Below, in pieces: positions 8,462 to 21,769 of a stretch of DNA of 58,637 nt. The DNA is taken from contig NZ_LOHE01000057.1 of assembly GCF_001559865.1 (NCBI RefSeq), positions 1-58,637 on the forward strand, written 5' to 3'. Made by a program: the position numbers and the translations under genes. Source of the stretch: Abyssisolibacter fermentans (GTDB lineage: Bacteria > Bacillota > Clostridia > Tissierellales > MCWD3). Position 1 is the stretch's first letter. The number at the start of each line of letters is the position of its first letter. The notes beneath the pieces are model-generated. The model ran no database searches and was not told where the DNA came from. It was given only the letters and a program-made list of their open reading frames with translations.

Positions 8462-11161
8462 ATGAATCGAATTGACAAAGTATACTCTGCTCTTGAAAAT
8501 CTGGATAAGGGTGAAGGGGTTATTACCACAGATATTGCTGATTACTTAGGTGTTTCTAGAACCAACGTTAGTAATTCATTAAATACATTACATAAAAAAG
8601 GAATGATTTTTAAAACTGGTACTAAACCAATTTATTATCATATTTCTGAAAAAGGTTCATCAAACTTGATTAGTGACAATGATGAACCTAGCTTTGTATA
8701 CCCAAAAAAGAAAAAAAGTACATTAGATGAATTTGTAAAACTAAATCCAAGTTTATCAACTGCTTGCCAACAAGCGAAAGCCATTGTTCTATATCCTCCA
8801 AATGGAATGAATGTACTTATATTAGGAGAAACAGGTGTTGGTAAATCAATGTTTGCAAATTATATTTATAACTATAGAAAAGAAATAAAGAAACAAAATG
8901 ATATGTCCTTTGTTGTTTTTAATTGTGCTGATTATGCTAGCAATCCACAGTTGCTTTTGGGTCAATTATTCGGTGTGAAAAAAGGTGCTTTTACAGGGGC
9001 TAATGAGAGCAAAGCTGGCTTAATAGAAGTAGCTGATGGAGGCATATTGTTTTTAGATGAAGTACATAGACTTCCTCCTGAAGGACAAGAAATGTTTTTT
9101 ACTTTTATGGATAATGGAACATATAGAAGATTAGGAGAAACTGACATTGTAAGAACTTCAAAAGTACTCATAATTTCTGCAACTACAGAAAATCCTGAGT
9201 CATCTTTACTTAAAACCTTTAAACGAAGAATACCAATGATTATTACCCTTCCAAATTTAGAGGAGCGTACTATAGAAGAAAGAATAAATCTAATTTCTTT
9301 ATTTATATACAATGAAGCAAAGAAATTGGATAAAACTATACGCGTTTCTGTAAACGCTTTAAGGGCATTATCATGTTATAAATGTACTAATAATATTGGT
9401 CAATTAAAATCTGATATACAAATCATATGTGCTTCAGCCTATGCAGATTATATGACAATGAGAAAATCTGAGATAATTATTGATAGTTTCAAATTGCCAA
9501 AGCGAATCCAAGATGGGTTAATGAAAAATCAAGGGCATCGTGAGGTTTGGACTAAATTTAACTCTCCTAACAATAGATATATTGACTTTAATTCAACAGC
9601 ACAAAACACATTAATAGAAAAGGACTTTTCTGTTAGTATCTATCAAACTATAAATGAAATAACAGATAGACTAAAAAATACTGGAGTTAGTCAAGATGAA
9701 TTAGCTAATGAAATAGATAAAGAAATTAATAACTATTTTCATGGATATCTTAACAAAATTAATAGTAATATGATGGATAAAGATCTAATTAATATGGTGG
9801 GAGATGAAATTTATAATATTTCTAAAGAAATGATACAATTTGCGGAGGAAAAACTTAATAAGAAATTTTCTCAGGATATAATTTATAGCATAATACTTCA
9901 TGTTAACAATACTATAACAGGATTAAAAACTGGTGTAAATATTATAAATGATAATATTAATCAAATAAGACTCCAACATAGAGCTGAATTTAATGTTGCA
10001 TTATCATGCGTGCAATTTTTGGAAGAAAATCTAAAATTGATCATACCCATTGATGAATCTGCATATTTAACTTTATTTTTTGCCTATAATGAGCATTCTC
10101 TTAAAGATCAGAATGTTAAAATATTTGTTCTTGCTCATGGTAATAATACTGCAACTTCTATTGCTGATGTTGCTAATTCGTTGCTAAATACAAGTATTGT
10201 TACTGGAATAGATGCTCCCCTAGATAAAAGTCCTGAGTATGTTTTCAGTTCACTATTAAATTATATTAATGAAAAATCGATTAGTTCAGAAATACTATTA
10301 CTAGTTGATATGGGTTCATTAATGATGATTAGTCAACAACTTGAAGAAAGCATTAGTATTAAAATAAAGACAATTCCTCTAGTTTCAACTTTACATGTGT
10401 TAGAGGCTGCAAGTAAATCAATACTTGGATATAATCTAGATGATATTTATCAATCTGTAGAGAAAATTTATGATTATAAAATATCTGCGCCCCAACCCCA
10501 AATTGAAAATACAAAAATGGCTATTTTATTAATTTCTGTTACTGGAGAGTATGGTAATAAAACCATAACTGAGTATTTGCAAGAAATGTTATTTTTCGAC
10601 AAAAAATATTTAGAGATAATATCTGTTACCATTAATAATAGAAGCTTTAATCGTTACTTATTAAAGGAGTACCAAGATAAATATCAGGTTTTAGCTATAG
10701 TAACTGGTGGATCTATACAAGTTGATGAAATACCACAAATTTCTTTAGAGGCTATATTTAATGGAGAAGGTATTTCTATTTTACAGGAAGTAATAAATAA
10801 AGAATTCACATATTTTAACATTTACAAAACCCTTAAGAATAAGTTTGATAATCTTAACGGCAAAGAACTTATTGTGGATATTAAAAATTTCATAAATAAT
10901 ATAGAAAAAGAAATGTTTATTAGTATAGAAAGTAATGCTTTAATAGGTATAACCTTACACATTGTTAGTGTTATTTCAAGAATAAAAGACGGAACTCCTT
11001 CTCCTATATTCGATTTACCTGTTAAAAATAATAGAAAACATTTAGAATTCTTTTCTTTTGTAAAAGAATATTTAAAGCCAATTCAGAAGCTAGAAAATGT
11101 TATCTTTAATGATGATGATGTTCATTTTATTGTAAATAATATATTGAATTCTTCTTATTGA
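8462..11161 (+). CDS. LevR-type sigma-54 activator with PTS regulation domains
   Basis: This is an 899-residue PTS-controlled activator. Domains in order are an N-terminal winged HTH (ITTDIADYLGVSRTNVSNSL), a sigma-54 AAA+ domain with Walker A GETGVGKS at about residue 122 and the sigma-54 contact loop GAFTGA at about 175, PRD1 (about 440-550), an EIIA-mannose-like domain with the active-site His in FVLAHGNN, and a C-terminal PRD2 (LIGITLHIVSVISRI). I start it at ATG 8462 with AGGAG 6 bases upstream. Such proteins switch on PTS operons from -24/-12 promoters and are tuned by phosphorylation of PRD histidines. The convergent PTS operon with a sigma-54 promoter at 16347 is the obvious target. 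Confidence 0.93.
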   Translation: MNRIDKVYSALENLDKGEGVITTDIADYLGVSRTNVSNSLNTLHKKGMIFKTGTKPIYYHISEKGSSNLISDNDEPSFVYPKKKKSTLDEFVKLNPSLSTACQQAKAIVLYPPNGMNVLILGETGVGKSMFANYIYNYRKEIKKQNDMSFVVFNCADYASNPQLLLGQLFGVKKGAFTGANESKAGLIEVADGGILFLDEVHRLPPEGQEMFFTFMDNGTYRRLGETDIVRTSKVLIISATTENPESSLLKTFKRRIPMIITLPNLEERTIEERINLISLFIYNEAKKLDKTIRVSVNALRALSCYKCTNNIGQLKSDIQIICASAYADYMTMRKSEIIIDSFKLPKRIQDGLMKNQGHREVWTKFNSPNNRYIDFNSTAQNTLIEKDFSVSIYQTINEITDRLKNTGVSQDELANEIDKEINNYFHGYLNKINSNMMDKDLINMVGDEIYNISKEMIQFAEEKLNKKFSQDIIYSIILHVNNTITGLKTGVNIINDNINQIRLQHRAEFNVALSCVQFLEENLKLIIPIDESAYLTLFFAYNEHSLKDQNVKIFVLAHGNNTATSIADVANSLLNTSIVTGIDAPLDKSPEYVFSSLLNYINEKSISSEILLLVDMGSLMMISQQLEESISIKIKTIPLVSTLHVLEAASKSILGYNLDDIYQSVEKIYDYKISAPQPQIENTKMAILLISVTGEYGNKTITEYLQEMLFFDKKYLEIISVTINNRSFNRYLLKEYQDKYQVLAIVTGGSIQVDEIPQISLEAIFNGEGISILQEVINKEFTYFNIYKTLKNKFDNLNGKELIVDIKNFINNIEKEMFISIESNALIGITLHIVSVISRIKDGTPSPIFDLPVKNNRKHLEFFSFVKEYLKPIQKLENVIFNDDDVHFIVNNILNSSY

Positions 11162-11252
11162 AAATTATCGTAGAAAGGGCTGCCTAAAAAGAAAACATGA
11201 CAGCTTTTTTTATACTTATGTAAAAAACATTATATTAAATAATATAAAAATG

Positions 11253-11287
11253 AAAACCATATAGCTAGAATTTAGTTATATGGTTTT
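11253..11287. terminator. Terminator between the convergent LevR and PTS units
   Basis: AAAACCATATA pairs with TATATGGTTTT, and CTA/TAG extends the stem. It can serve the minus-strand PTS operon and also the activator gene. A weaker stem (AAAGGGCTG...CAGCTTTTTTT) at about 11173..11211 probably ends the activator mRNA. Confidence 0.7.
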
Positions 11288-11346
11288 ATAATTTTTTATT
11301 ATTAATTTCAGAAAAATAATTAGTTAAAATTAACAATTATTTTCTA

Positions 11347-14639
<3,293 letters not shown>

Positions 14640-14658
14640 ATTAGCCACCTCTATAAAT

Positions 14659-15924
14659 TTAGTCTAATTCTAGTTCTAAATCATCATATTCTTGAGTTTC
14701 TTCATTTTCTTTCTTAATCTCTTGAGCTTCATACACCTTAAAGAATGGATACCAGATTAAGAACATTATAAGAACTAAAAATGCTAGTAAAATAACGCCT
14801 TTAATACCTGCTACAATGTATGTTGGTATAGGAAAAGGCAAATACCAAAGTTGAAAAACTTGTGAAGGTATTGGTACTAATCCCATATTAAGGACAATAT
14901 ATGTAATTGTCGGGATAATAAGGCCGTTTAACCAGAAGGGAATCATTAGTATTGGATTCCAAGCAATCGGTGCTCCATATACTACTGGCTCATTTATATT
15001 AAATATTGATGGTATTAATACTGCTTTTCCTATTGCTTTTAATCTTTTTGATTTAGATAATACCATTAAAATTACAAGAATTAATGTACTTCCTATTCCA
15101 CCAACAGCAATCCATCCTGTATAGATTACCTCGTAAGTATTTATAAATACTGGTGCTTTTCCTTGAGCAACTAAAGCAGCATTATCAGCTATGCCTTGTA
15201 ACCAAATTGGAAATACAATAGGGACTAGTGTCCATCCACTTATACCAAAAGAGTATATAAAAACTGTTATAAAGTAGAATAAAACAAATCCGGGTAAAGT
15301 ATTTCCTATTTTTGCTAATGGCATAAATATATTAATAATCATTGTAAACAAATCTATGTGTAATGCATAATTAAACAACCATCCAGTAAGTAAAACAATG
15401 GTTATAGGTATCATTGAATCAAACCAAGCTTTTACAAAGTCTGGTATAGTTGAATCTTTCTTAAATAGGGACAAATTAGCAAAAATATTCATTATAATTC
15501 CTGTAAATATTCCTACCACAATAGCAACAAACATACCTGCTGATCCAAAACGTTCAAAGACAAAGGTTATGCCTCCATCTTCTGTAAAGGTTGGATTTAA
15601 TAACATCAAAAACAATGCTATTGAAGCTATTCCCGAAGTTATTTTCATCTTAGCTTTATCTTTCTTACCCATAACGTTGTATGGAATTAAAAAGGCAACA
15701 AATAAGCTTAATAGCCCAAATGAAAAACTATTAATTGGACTCAAATTAGGAAAGTTTGGAATGATATTGCTTAATAGGGATATCATTGTGATTAATGAAC
15801 CCACAAATATCATAGGCAATACTGACATCATAGTATCTTGAATTGATGAAATCCAAACATTCTTAGTGATTTTTGTTAAAACTGGAGCAAATTTCGAATT
15901 CATAAAATCAATTAATTTTTTCAT
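14659..15924 (-). CDS. PTS lactose/cellobiose-family EIIC permease
   Basis: This 421-residue membrane protein is the sugar-translocating EIIC of the Lac/cellobiose family. About ten hydrophobic segments are visible, along with family landmarks such as GIFNINEPVVYGAP-like NINEPVVYGAPIAWNP and the extended C-terminal segment ending in acidic residues (EETQEYDDLELELD). AGGAGG precedes ATG 15924. It works with the separate EIIB and EIIA products of the same operon. Beta-glucosides or chitobiose-type disaccharides are the usual substrates; the exact one is open. Confidence 0.95.
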   Translation of the reverse strand: MKKLIDFMNSKFAPVLTKITKNVWISSIQDTMMSVLPMIFVGSLITMISLLSNIIPNFPNLSPINSFSFGLLSLFVAFLIPYNVMGKKDKAKMKITSGIASIALFLMLLNPTFTEDGGITFVFERFGSAGMFVAIVVGIFTGIIMNIFANLSLFKKDSTIPDFVKAWFDSMIPITIVLLTGWLFNYALHIDLFTMIINIFMPLAKIGNTLPGFVLFYFITVFIYSFGISGWTLVPIVFPIWLQGIADNAALVAQGKAPVFINTYEVIYTGWIAVGGIGSTLILVILMVLSKSKRLKAIGKAVLIPSIFNINEPVVYGAPIAWNPILMIPFWLNGLIIPTITYIVLNMGLVPIPSQVFQLWYLPFPIPTYIVAGIKGVILLAFLVLIMFLIWYPFFKVYEAQEIKKENEETQEYDDLELELD

Positions 15925-15956
15925 TGTTTACATACCTCCTCAGTCCTAGGTTTTAA

Positions 15957-16283
15957 TTAATTATTTAATGTACCTTTTATTGTTTTTTGAGCTATAGCTA
16001 GTCCACGTTTGCCATCTAAACTTCCATAAGTTGTGTTATCAATCACAGCTACTGGAACATTGTATTTACTACATTTTTCTTTTAGTGTTGTCTCCATAAA
16101 TTTCAAGTGTGGTCCAACTAGTAATACATCAATTTTATCGATATAATCATCTAGCATAGTGTCACTTCTTGCTTCTATTTCAGCATCTATACCATATTTT
16201 TTAGCTGCCTTTCTCATGTTAGCAGCCATAAATCCACTAGAAGCTCCTGAACCACAAATTAATAAAATTCTCATTTTTGCCAT
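15957..16283 (-). CDS. PTS lactose/cellobiose-family EIIB
   Basis: This 108-residue EIIB has its phospho-cysteine at C10 (RILLICGSGASSGFMA) and the later motif DVLLVGPHLKFM. It is the first gene of the five-gene PTS operon EIIB-EIIC-EIIA-GH1-GH1, with GGGAGGTG before the ATG. Its transcript starts from the sigma-54 promoter about 50 bases upstream. Confidence 0.95.
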   Translation of the reverse strand: MAKMRILLICGSGASSGFMAANMRKAAKKYGIDAEIEARSDTMLDDYIDKIDVLLVGPHLKFMETTLKEKCSKYNVPVAVIDNTTYGSLDGKRGLAIAQKTIKGTLNN

Positions 16284-16346
16284 AATAAATCACCTCCCTA
16301 AGTGTCGTAATTTTTTAGCTTAAATTACTTTGACGTTAATATATTA

Positions 16347-16362
16347 AGCAAATCTCGTACCA
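16347..16362 (-). promoter_or_regulatory. Sigma-54 (-24/-12) promoter of the PTS operon
   Basis: Read on the minus strand the sequence is TGGTACGAGATTTGCT. The GG and GC dinucleotides are exactly 10 bases apart, matching the consensus TGGCAC-N5-TTGC. Transcription should start near 16336, about 50 bases before the EIIB ATG. The LevR-type activator at 8462 is the natural partner. Confidence 0.85.
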
Positions 16363-16423
16363 AAATGTGTTTAGTCTTTATAAATGATGCATAAGAGCTA
16401 ATAAATTTAATAATTATAAAATC

Positions 16424-16472
16424 TAAACACTTTATTGAACACATTTAAAAGATGTGTTCAATAAAGTGTTTA
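16424..16472. promoter_or_regulatory. Perfect 21-bp inverted repeat, likely upstream activating site
   Basis: Two perfect 21-bp arms (TAAACACTTTATTGAACACAT and its complement) surround a 7-base spacer. It lies about 90-135 bp upstream of the sigma-54 start, the position expected for an enhancer bound by a dimeric or hexameric activator. No T-run follows, so a terminator is less likely. The link to the LevR-type protein is inference. Confidence 0.6.
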
Positions 16473-16926
16473 ATAAATTCAGATGGGGGTTGACTTAGAT
16501 TCTAGGCGCACTAATGCACATAACGTTCTATCGTAGAAGAAGACCCTATGGAGCAATGAGTATAACAAAGTTGAATACTGGATTTGAAAGATTTGATTTT
16601 CAAAGCATGAACCTATTGAATTTTATGATTGGATGAAGATATGGAGTCAGTCTATTATAACGTTTAATAATTTTGTTAAGTTTGAAGGCTCATATTTGAA
16701 GATTTTATTAACAGTCAAATCTCCATGCCTAAATCTGCCTAATTTAGCGGGTGTGTTGTTTAATTTGTAGTGACCAAGATAGTTTAGATGTTTTTCTTTA
16801 TTATCGACAAATTTTTTAAAAATAATATAAAAATATAAAAGAAAAAGAAGGAATATAAAAAATAATGTAGAAATACATAATTAAATACTTAGTTAACTTA
16901 ATTAAGAAAGTGAAAGAGGGAATTGA
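16473..16926. other. Long intergenic stretch before the ROK regulator
   Basis: There is no intact gene. Short interrupted frames at about 16500-16760 are less AT-rich than the surroundings and could be the remains of a lost gene, but I cannot name it. The last 130 bases are AT-rich and should contain the promoter of the ROK gene. Confidence 0.35.
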
Positions 16927-18144
16927 ATGAAGAAAATTAATAAAGGTGCCAATCAAATATCATTAAAACATCTAAATCAAACTTTGATTATAGATAAAAT
17001 AAAAAATTCTAAAGCTATATCTCGAGCTGAACTTTCAAAGAATATAGGCTTAAGTGCTCCTAGTATTTCCAAAAATATTGAGGAACTTTTAGATAAAGGT
17101 ATTATTTTAGAAACAGGTATAGGAGAATCAAAGGGTGGTAGACGACCTATAGTGCTAGCTTATAATTATGATTATGGCCATATAATAGGTATTGCACTAA
17201 AAGAAGATAGTATTACTGTTATTATTTCAAATTTATCTGGAGAAGTAATAAATGAATATAATTTGGAAGGAAATCTTACTAAAACAGAGGAACAAGATAT
17301 TTTAATTATGATAAATGAAAGTATATCAAAGATAATGGAGGAATCAAAGATACAATTAGATTCATTAAAATGTATAGTTTTGTCTTTACCAGGCATTATT
17401 GATGATAATTCAGTCAAAGTATCGAATATTTTTCCTTGCTTACAAGGAAAAGTTATTGTTGATTCAATAATGAAAAGATTTAATACAAAGGTCATAATTA
17501 AGAATGATATTAATACAAGAGCTATAGGTGAGTACTGGAAATTACCAGAAAATGATTTGAAAAATTTTATCTATATTAGTCCTGAAAAAACAGGAGTAGG
17601 AGCAGGAGTTATTTTAAATGGTAAGTTGTTTGAGGGTAGTAGTTTTGGTGCAGGTGAAGTAGGATATATGCTCTTAAACACAGAATTTTTAGCTAACGAT
17701 TTTAGTAAAAACGATATTAAATATTTGGAAAAAATAATATCTAAAGAAAATGTTTTCAAATATGCATATGATTTAGCTATAAAAAATGGAGGCTACATTA
17801 GAGAAAGGGTTAAAGATGATCAAAATAATATCAATTTAAAGATATTAGTTGAAGCAATAAAGCAAGAGGATGAAGTTGGACTTAAAGTAATGGAGTTTTT
17901 ATCAAGATATTTTGCTATAACGGTACATAATATAGCGACTATACTTAATCCTGATGTAATAGTTTTAGGAGGTATGATAAAACAGATTGGAAATCCAATT
18001 TACGATTCCATTAAGAAATATCTAGAGAAAATATCCATAATTCCTATAGATATAAGACTGGCAAATTTTAATGACATATCTCAACTTTACGGATGTATAT
18101 ACTTTGGGATTAAATATATTGATGAAAATATATTAAATTTATAA
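16927..18144 (+). CDS. ROK-family (NagC/XylR type) transcriptional regulator
   Basis: This 405-residue protein has an N-terminal winged HTH (SRAELSKNIGLSAPSISKNI, about 35-60) followed by a ROK sugar-kinase-like fold (GIALKEDSITVIISNLSG; INTRAIGEYW; VLGGMIKQIGNPI). The CxCGxxGCxE zinc signature of sugar-responsive ROK members is not present. It is probably the repressor of the following operon (77-base gap, same strand), responding to a sugar or sugar phosphate. The effector is unknown. Confidence 0.88.
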   Translation: MKKINKGANQISLKHLNQTLIIDKIKNSKAISRAELSKNIGLSAPSISKNIEELLDKGIILETGIGESKGGRRPIVLAYNYDYGHIIGIALKEDSITVIISNLSGEVINEYNLEGNLTKTEEQDILIMINESISKIMEESKIQLDSLKCIVLSLPGIIDDNSVKVSNIFPCLQGKVIVDSIMKRFNTKVIIKNDINTRAIGEYWKLPENDLKNFIYISPEKTGVGAGVILNGKLFEGSSFGAGEVGYMLLNTEFLANDFSKNDIKYLEKIISKENVFKYAYDLAIKNGGYIRERVKDDQNNINLKILVEAIKQEDEVGLKVMEFLSRYFAITVHNIATILNPDVIVLGGMIKQIGNPIYDSIKKYLEKISIIPIDIRLANFNDISQLYGCIYFGIKYIDENILNL

Positions 18145-18221
18145 ATATAAATTTAATAACTTGTGAAAGGAGGATAAGTTAGTTCGCAAAAGAAAAGCTA
18201 TCAAAAAAAGGAGGAAAAAAT

Positions 18222-19484
18222 ATGTTACAAGGTATGTTAATTTTATTAGTTTTTGTATTAAGTGCAATAGGAATGATGAGTAAAAAGTTACCTGCATTAA
18301 TAGCACTTCCTCTAATGGCTGTATTAATAGCTATTATTTCAAAGATACCATTCAATGAAATTTTGACTACTATTATAGGTGGAGGCGCAGTTAGACTTTC
18401 AAGTGCTATGGCGGCAGCTATGTTTGGAGGTATGCTATCACAGGTAATTAATAGAACTGGAATAGCAAATTCAATAATAAAGAGAGCTGCTGAATTAGCT
18501 GGAGATAACCCAATGATAGTTGCTTTTGTTATTGCAGCTGCTGTAGCTTTTGTATTTACTTCAATAGGAGGACTTGGTGCTATTATCATGGTTGGTACTA
18601 TAGTATTACCAATTATGATTTCAGTAGGCATAAATGCTCTTTTGGCTGCTTCGATTATGCTTATTTCTTTTAAAATAGGTCTTTTATTTAACATGTACAA
18701 CTATGCATTTTATAGTGATGTACTAGGAATTCCTATTGCGGATTTAAAAATATTTGCACTAGTATATGGAGCTATAACGGCAATAGCAACAATAGTATTT
18801 ATTATCTTCAATGTTAGAAAAAGCAAAACAAGGACAGCATGGGCAATGCCTAATGCAAATATGGTAAAGCAGGATAAAAAAAATGTACCAATTTATGCAT
18901 TAATTACTCCTATTATACCAATTTTATTAGTGTTTATATGGAATGTAAACGTTATAGCAGCAATAATTGTTGGTGCACTATATGGAATATTAACTACAAA
19001 ACCTAAAGAAATAGTAAACATTCTTTCAAGTAGTTTTATTGAAGGAATCAAAGATGTTGCACCTGCTGTTGCATTAATGATTGGAATAGGAATGGTTTTA
19101 CTAGCAGTTATGAATGAAGCAACAGCTTCTATAATGCAACCTATAATTGCAGCAGTTGTTCCTTCATCTAAAATATCATACATATTATTCTTTGCATTAT
19201 TATCACCATTAGCTCTTTATAGAGGACCGTTAAACTTATGGGGACTAGGTAGTGGGATAGCAGGATTAATGCTTGCAACAGGATCATTAAGTCCAATGGT
19301 TATCACAGCCGCTTTATTAGCTTTAAGTGCAGTACAAGACGTTGCTGATCCAACAAATACTCATAATGTATGGATATGTAACTTTGTAGAAGTAGATACT
19401 TCGACAGTTCTAAAGAAAGTATTTCCATATGTCTTTGGAGTTGCAGTATTATGTTTGATTTATACAACAATGTTCATTTGGTAA
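18222..19484 (+). CDS. Ion-transporter superfamily permease (GntP/CitMHS-like)
   Basis: This 420-residue protein has about ten or more hydrophobic helices and the internal two-half arrangement of the ion-transporter superfamily (GGMLSQVINRTGIANSIIKR; SIGGLGAIIMVGTIVLPIM; ALSAVQDVADPTNTHN). It has a strong AAGGAGG site. As the first structural gene of the locus it probably imports the compound handled by the HyuA-like protein. An organic anion or amino-acid-like substrate is a guess from context. Confidence 0.75.
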   Translation: MLQGMLILLVFVLSAIGMMSKKLPALIALPLMAVLIAIISKIPFNEILTTIIGGGAVRLSSAMAAAMFGGMLSQVINRTGIANSIIKRAAELAGDNPMIVAFVIAAAVAFVFTSIGGLGAIIMVGTIVLPIMISVGINALLAASIMLISFKIGLLFNMYNYAFYSDVLGIPIADLKIFALVYGAITAIATIVFIIFNVRKSKTRTAWAMPNANMVKQDKKNVPIYALITPIIPILLVFIWNVNVIAAIIVGALYGILTTKPKEIVNILSSSFIEGIKDVAPAVALMIGIGMVLLAVMNEATASIMQPIIAAVVPSSKISYILFFALLSPLALYRGPLNLWGLGSGIAGLMLATGSLSPMVITAALLALSAVQDVADPTNTHNVWICNFVEVDTSTVLKKVFPYVFGVAVLCLIYTTMFIW

Positions 19485-19531
19485 ATATGATTTATATAAA
19501 TTATTCATATAACGGTGAATAATCAGAGTTT

Positions 19532-19567
19532 AAGTGTAAAATCAGATAACTACCTGATTTTACACTT
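19532..19567. other. Perfect intercistronic hairpin before the HyuA-like gene
   Basis: AAGTGTAAAATCAG and CTGATTTTACACTT form a 14-bp perfect stem with an 8-base loop. No U-tract follows, and the next ribosome site lies about 10 bases after the stem. A smaller dyad (TTATTCA/TGAATAA) lies just before it at 19501..19522. A role in mRNA stability or operator function is possible. Confidence 0.5.
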
Positions 19568-19594
19568 ATCATAACTCGGAAGGAGGAGTAGTAA

Positions 19595-21748
19595 ATGGGT
19601 GAAAAGAAATACAGAATAGGAATAGATGTAGGGGGAACATTTACAGATGCTGTTGTAATAGATAACGAAACTTATGAGATTATAGGAAAAGAGAAAATCC
19701 CTACTACTCACAATGCAAAAGAGGGTGTAGCTAAGGGAATTATTGATATAATTCAAAAAATAATAATTAATAATAATATAAACGCTGATGATATAATTTT
19801 TATAGCTCACGGGACTACACAGGCTACAAACGCATTATTGGAGGGTGATGTTTCACCTGTTGGAATTATAGCTATAGGTACTGGTATAGAATCGATAAAA
19901 AGCAAGTCAGAAACCCAGATAGGAGATATCGAGTTAGCTAAAGGTAAGTTTTTAAAAACTGAACATGCTTTCATAGATTCTAAAGGTTTGAATGAAAAAG
20001 AAAATGAAATCAAAGATTTAATAAAACGGTTTAAAGAAAATGGCATAGGCACAATTGTATCTACAGAAGCATATAGTGTCGATAATCCTGAGAATGAAGA
20101 AAAAGTGTTAGAAGTAGGTAGAAAGCTAGGCTACTATGGAACTGCAAGTCATGAAATATCTAAGTTATATGGTCTCAAAACTAGGACTAGGACTGCTGTA
20201 ATAAATGGGAGTATTATACCAAGAATGATGGAAACAGCTAATATGACTGAGAGTAGTGTTATAGATGCAGGAATAAAATCACCTTTAATGATTATGAGAT
20301 GTGATGGTGGAGTTATGACTATTGATGAAGTAAGGAAAAGACCTATTTTAACTATGCTTTCAGGACCAGCTGCCGGAGTCGCAGGAGTATTAATGTATGA
20401 AAAGGTGTCTGATGGAATTTTCTTCGAAGTTGGTGGTACTAGTACAGATATTTCTGTTGTAAAAAATGGAAAAGTCATGGTAAAATATGCAGAAATCGGG
20501 GGACATAAGACATATCTAAATTCATTGGATGTAAGAACGTTGGGAATAGCTGGTGGAAGCATGATAAAGGTGAAAAATGGCAAAATTGTTGATGTAGGAC
20601 CTAGAAGTGCACATATAGCAGGACTTGATTACGAAGTTTTTGCAAGAGAAGAGGATATGAAAGAACCCAAATTAAAATATATAAGTCCAAGAGAAGGAGA
20701 CGATAAAAATTATGCAGTAATAGAGACTTCTAATGGCAAAGTGTTTTCGCTTACTTTAGCAGGGGCTGCTAATGTTGCTGGTATGGTTCCTGAAGGAGAC
20801 TATGCAAGAGGTAATGTTGATGTAGCTATAAAAGCATTTGAAGTTCTTGCAAAAGAATTGAACTTAACAGTTAATGAAGTTGCTAATCAAATTCTTAAGG
20901 TAGCAATTTCAAAGGTGAAAAAAGTCGTTGACGAATTAAAAGAAGAGTATGATCTTAGTGAAAATATCATAAATTTAGTAGGTGGCGGAGGAAGTGCATC
21001 AATAGTAGTTCCTTTCTTAGCAAAGGAGACTGGATATAAATTTACTATATCAAAAAATGCTCCATATATATCTACTATTGGTGTTGCATTAGCAATGATT
21101 AGGGACGTTGTAGAAAGGACAATACCAAATCCTACTAATGATGATATTAGGTTAATAAGAAAAGAAGCATTAGAATCAGCCGTAAGGTCAGGAGCAAAAG
21201 CTGACACAGTGGAAGTAACTGTTAATATTGATAAAAAGAAAAACATTATAAGAGCTATAGCAACAGGAGCTACAGAATTAAGAACTAAGGATTTAGGTTC
21301 AAAAAAATTAGACAATAAAGAATTAGCAGATATTGCATCTAAATCAATGAATATTTCTCAGGAAAACATATATTTAGATTCTGAAGTAGGTAATTGGAAA
21401 ATATTTAAAGGAGAAATAGTAAAGAAAAGATTGTTTGGACTAATTAAATCAAAGAAAACTCCTGTAAGGGTTTTAGATTGTGATGGTGTTTTAAGACTCC
21501 AAAAAAACTGGGGGAAATCCTGTATTACTAATGGAGCTGAAATAAATAAGACATTGGAAACATTTATTGATGAAAACACCAAGTATGGAGATGGAGGATC
21601 TGAAATACCTAGCACTTATGTTTTCCTTGGACATAGAATGATAGATTTATCCGGGTTAAGTCAAAAGGAACAAATGATTTCTTTAGTAGAAATGGAACTT
21701 AGCGATGCACAGCAAGATGAAAAGATAGTAATATTAGTATCTCGCTAA
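19595..21748 (+). CDS. HyuA-like hydantoinase/oxoprolinase family protein
   Basis: This 717-residue protein belongs to the hydantoinase A / 5-oxoprolinase A / acetone carboxylase beta family. It has the N-terminal ATP-binding motif IGIDVGGTFTDAVVID, AHGTTQATNALLEG, MLSGPAAGVAGV, FFEVGGTSTDISVVKNG and LVGGGGSA. These ATP-dependent enzymes open cyclic amides or activate a carbonyl. The usual partner subunit HyuB is not encoded anywhere in the window, so this is an orphan A subunit with an extra C-terminal region (about 600-717). AAGGAGGAG precedes the ATG. The substrate is unknown. Confidence 0.88.
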   Translation: MGEKKYRIGIDVGGTFTDAVVIDNETYEIIGKEKIPTTHNAKEGVAKGIIDIIQKIIINNNINADDIIFIAHGTTQATNALLEGDVSPVGIIAIGTGIESIKSKSETQIGDIELAKGKFLKTEHAFIDSKGLNEKENEIKDLIKRFKENGIGTIVSTEAYSVDNPENEEKVLEVGRKLGYYGTASHEISKLYGLKTRTRTAVINGSIIPRMMETANMTESSVIDAGIKSPLMIMRCDGGVMTIDEVRKRPILTMLSGPAAGVAGVLMYEKVSDGIFFEVGGTSTDISVVKNGKVMVKYAEIGGHKTYLNSLDVRTLGIAGGSMIKVKNGKIVDVGPRSAHIAGLDYEVFAREEDMKEPKLKYISPREGDDKNYAVIETSNGKVFSLTLAGAANVAGMVPEGDYARGNVDVAIKAFEVLAKELNLTVNEVANQILKVAISKVKKVVDELKEEYDLSENIINLVGGGGSASIVVPFLAKETGYKFTISKNAPYISTIGVALAMIRDVVERTIPNPTNDDIRLIRKEALESAVRSGAKADTVEVTVNIDKKKNIIRAIATGATELRTKDLGSKKLDNKELADIASKSMNISQENIYLDSEVGNWKIFKGEIVKKRLFGLIKSKKTPVRVLDCDGVLRLQKNWGKSCITNGAEINKTLETFIDENTKYGDGGSEIPSTYVFLGHRMIDLSGLSQKEQMISLVEMELSDAQQDEKIVILVSR

Positions 21749-21769
21749 ACTACTCAAAAGAGGTGAATT

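Noticed and set aside
15398-15841. Plus-strand open frame of 147 codons
   Set aside because: It lies opposite the EIIC gene, has no ribosome site and shows no family features.
16473-16926. Degenerate transposase gene
   Set aside because: Short frames read like broken coding sequence, but no transposase motif, inverted ends or target duplication can be seen.
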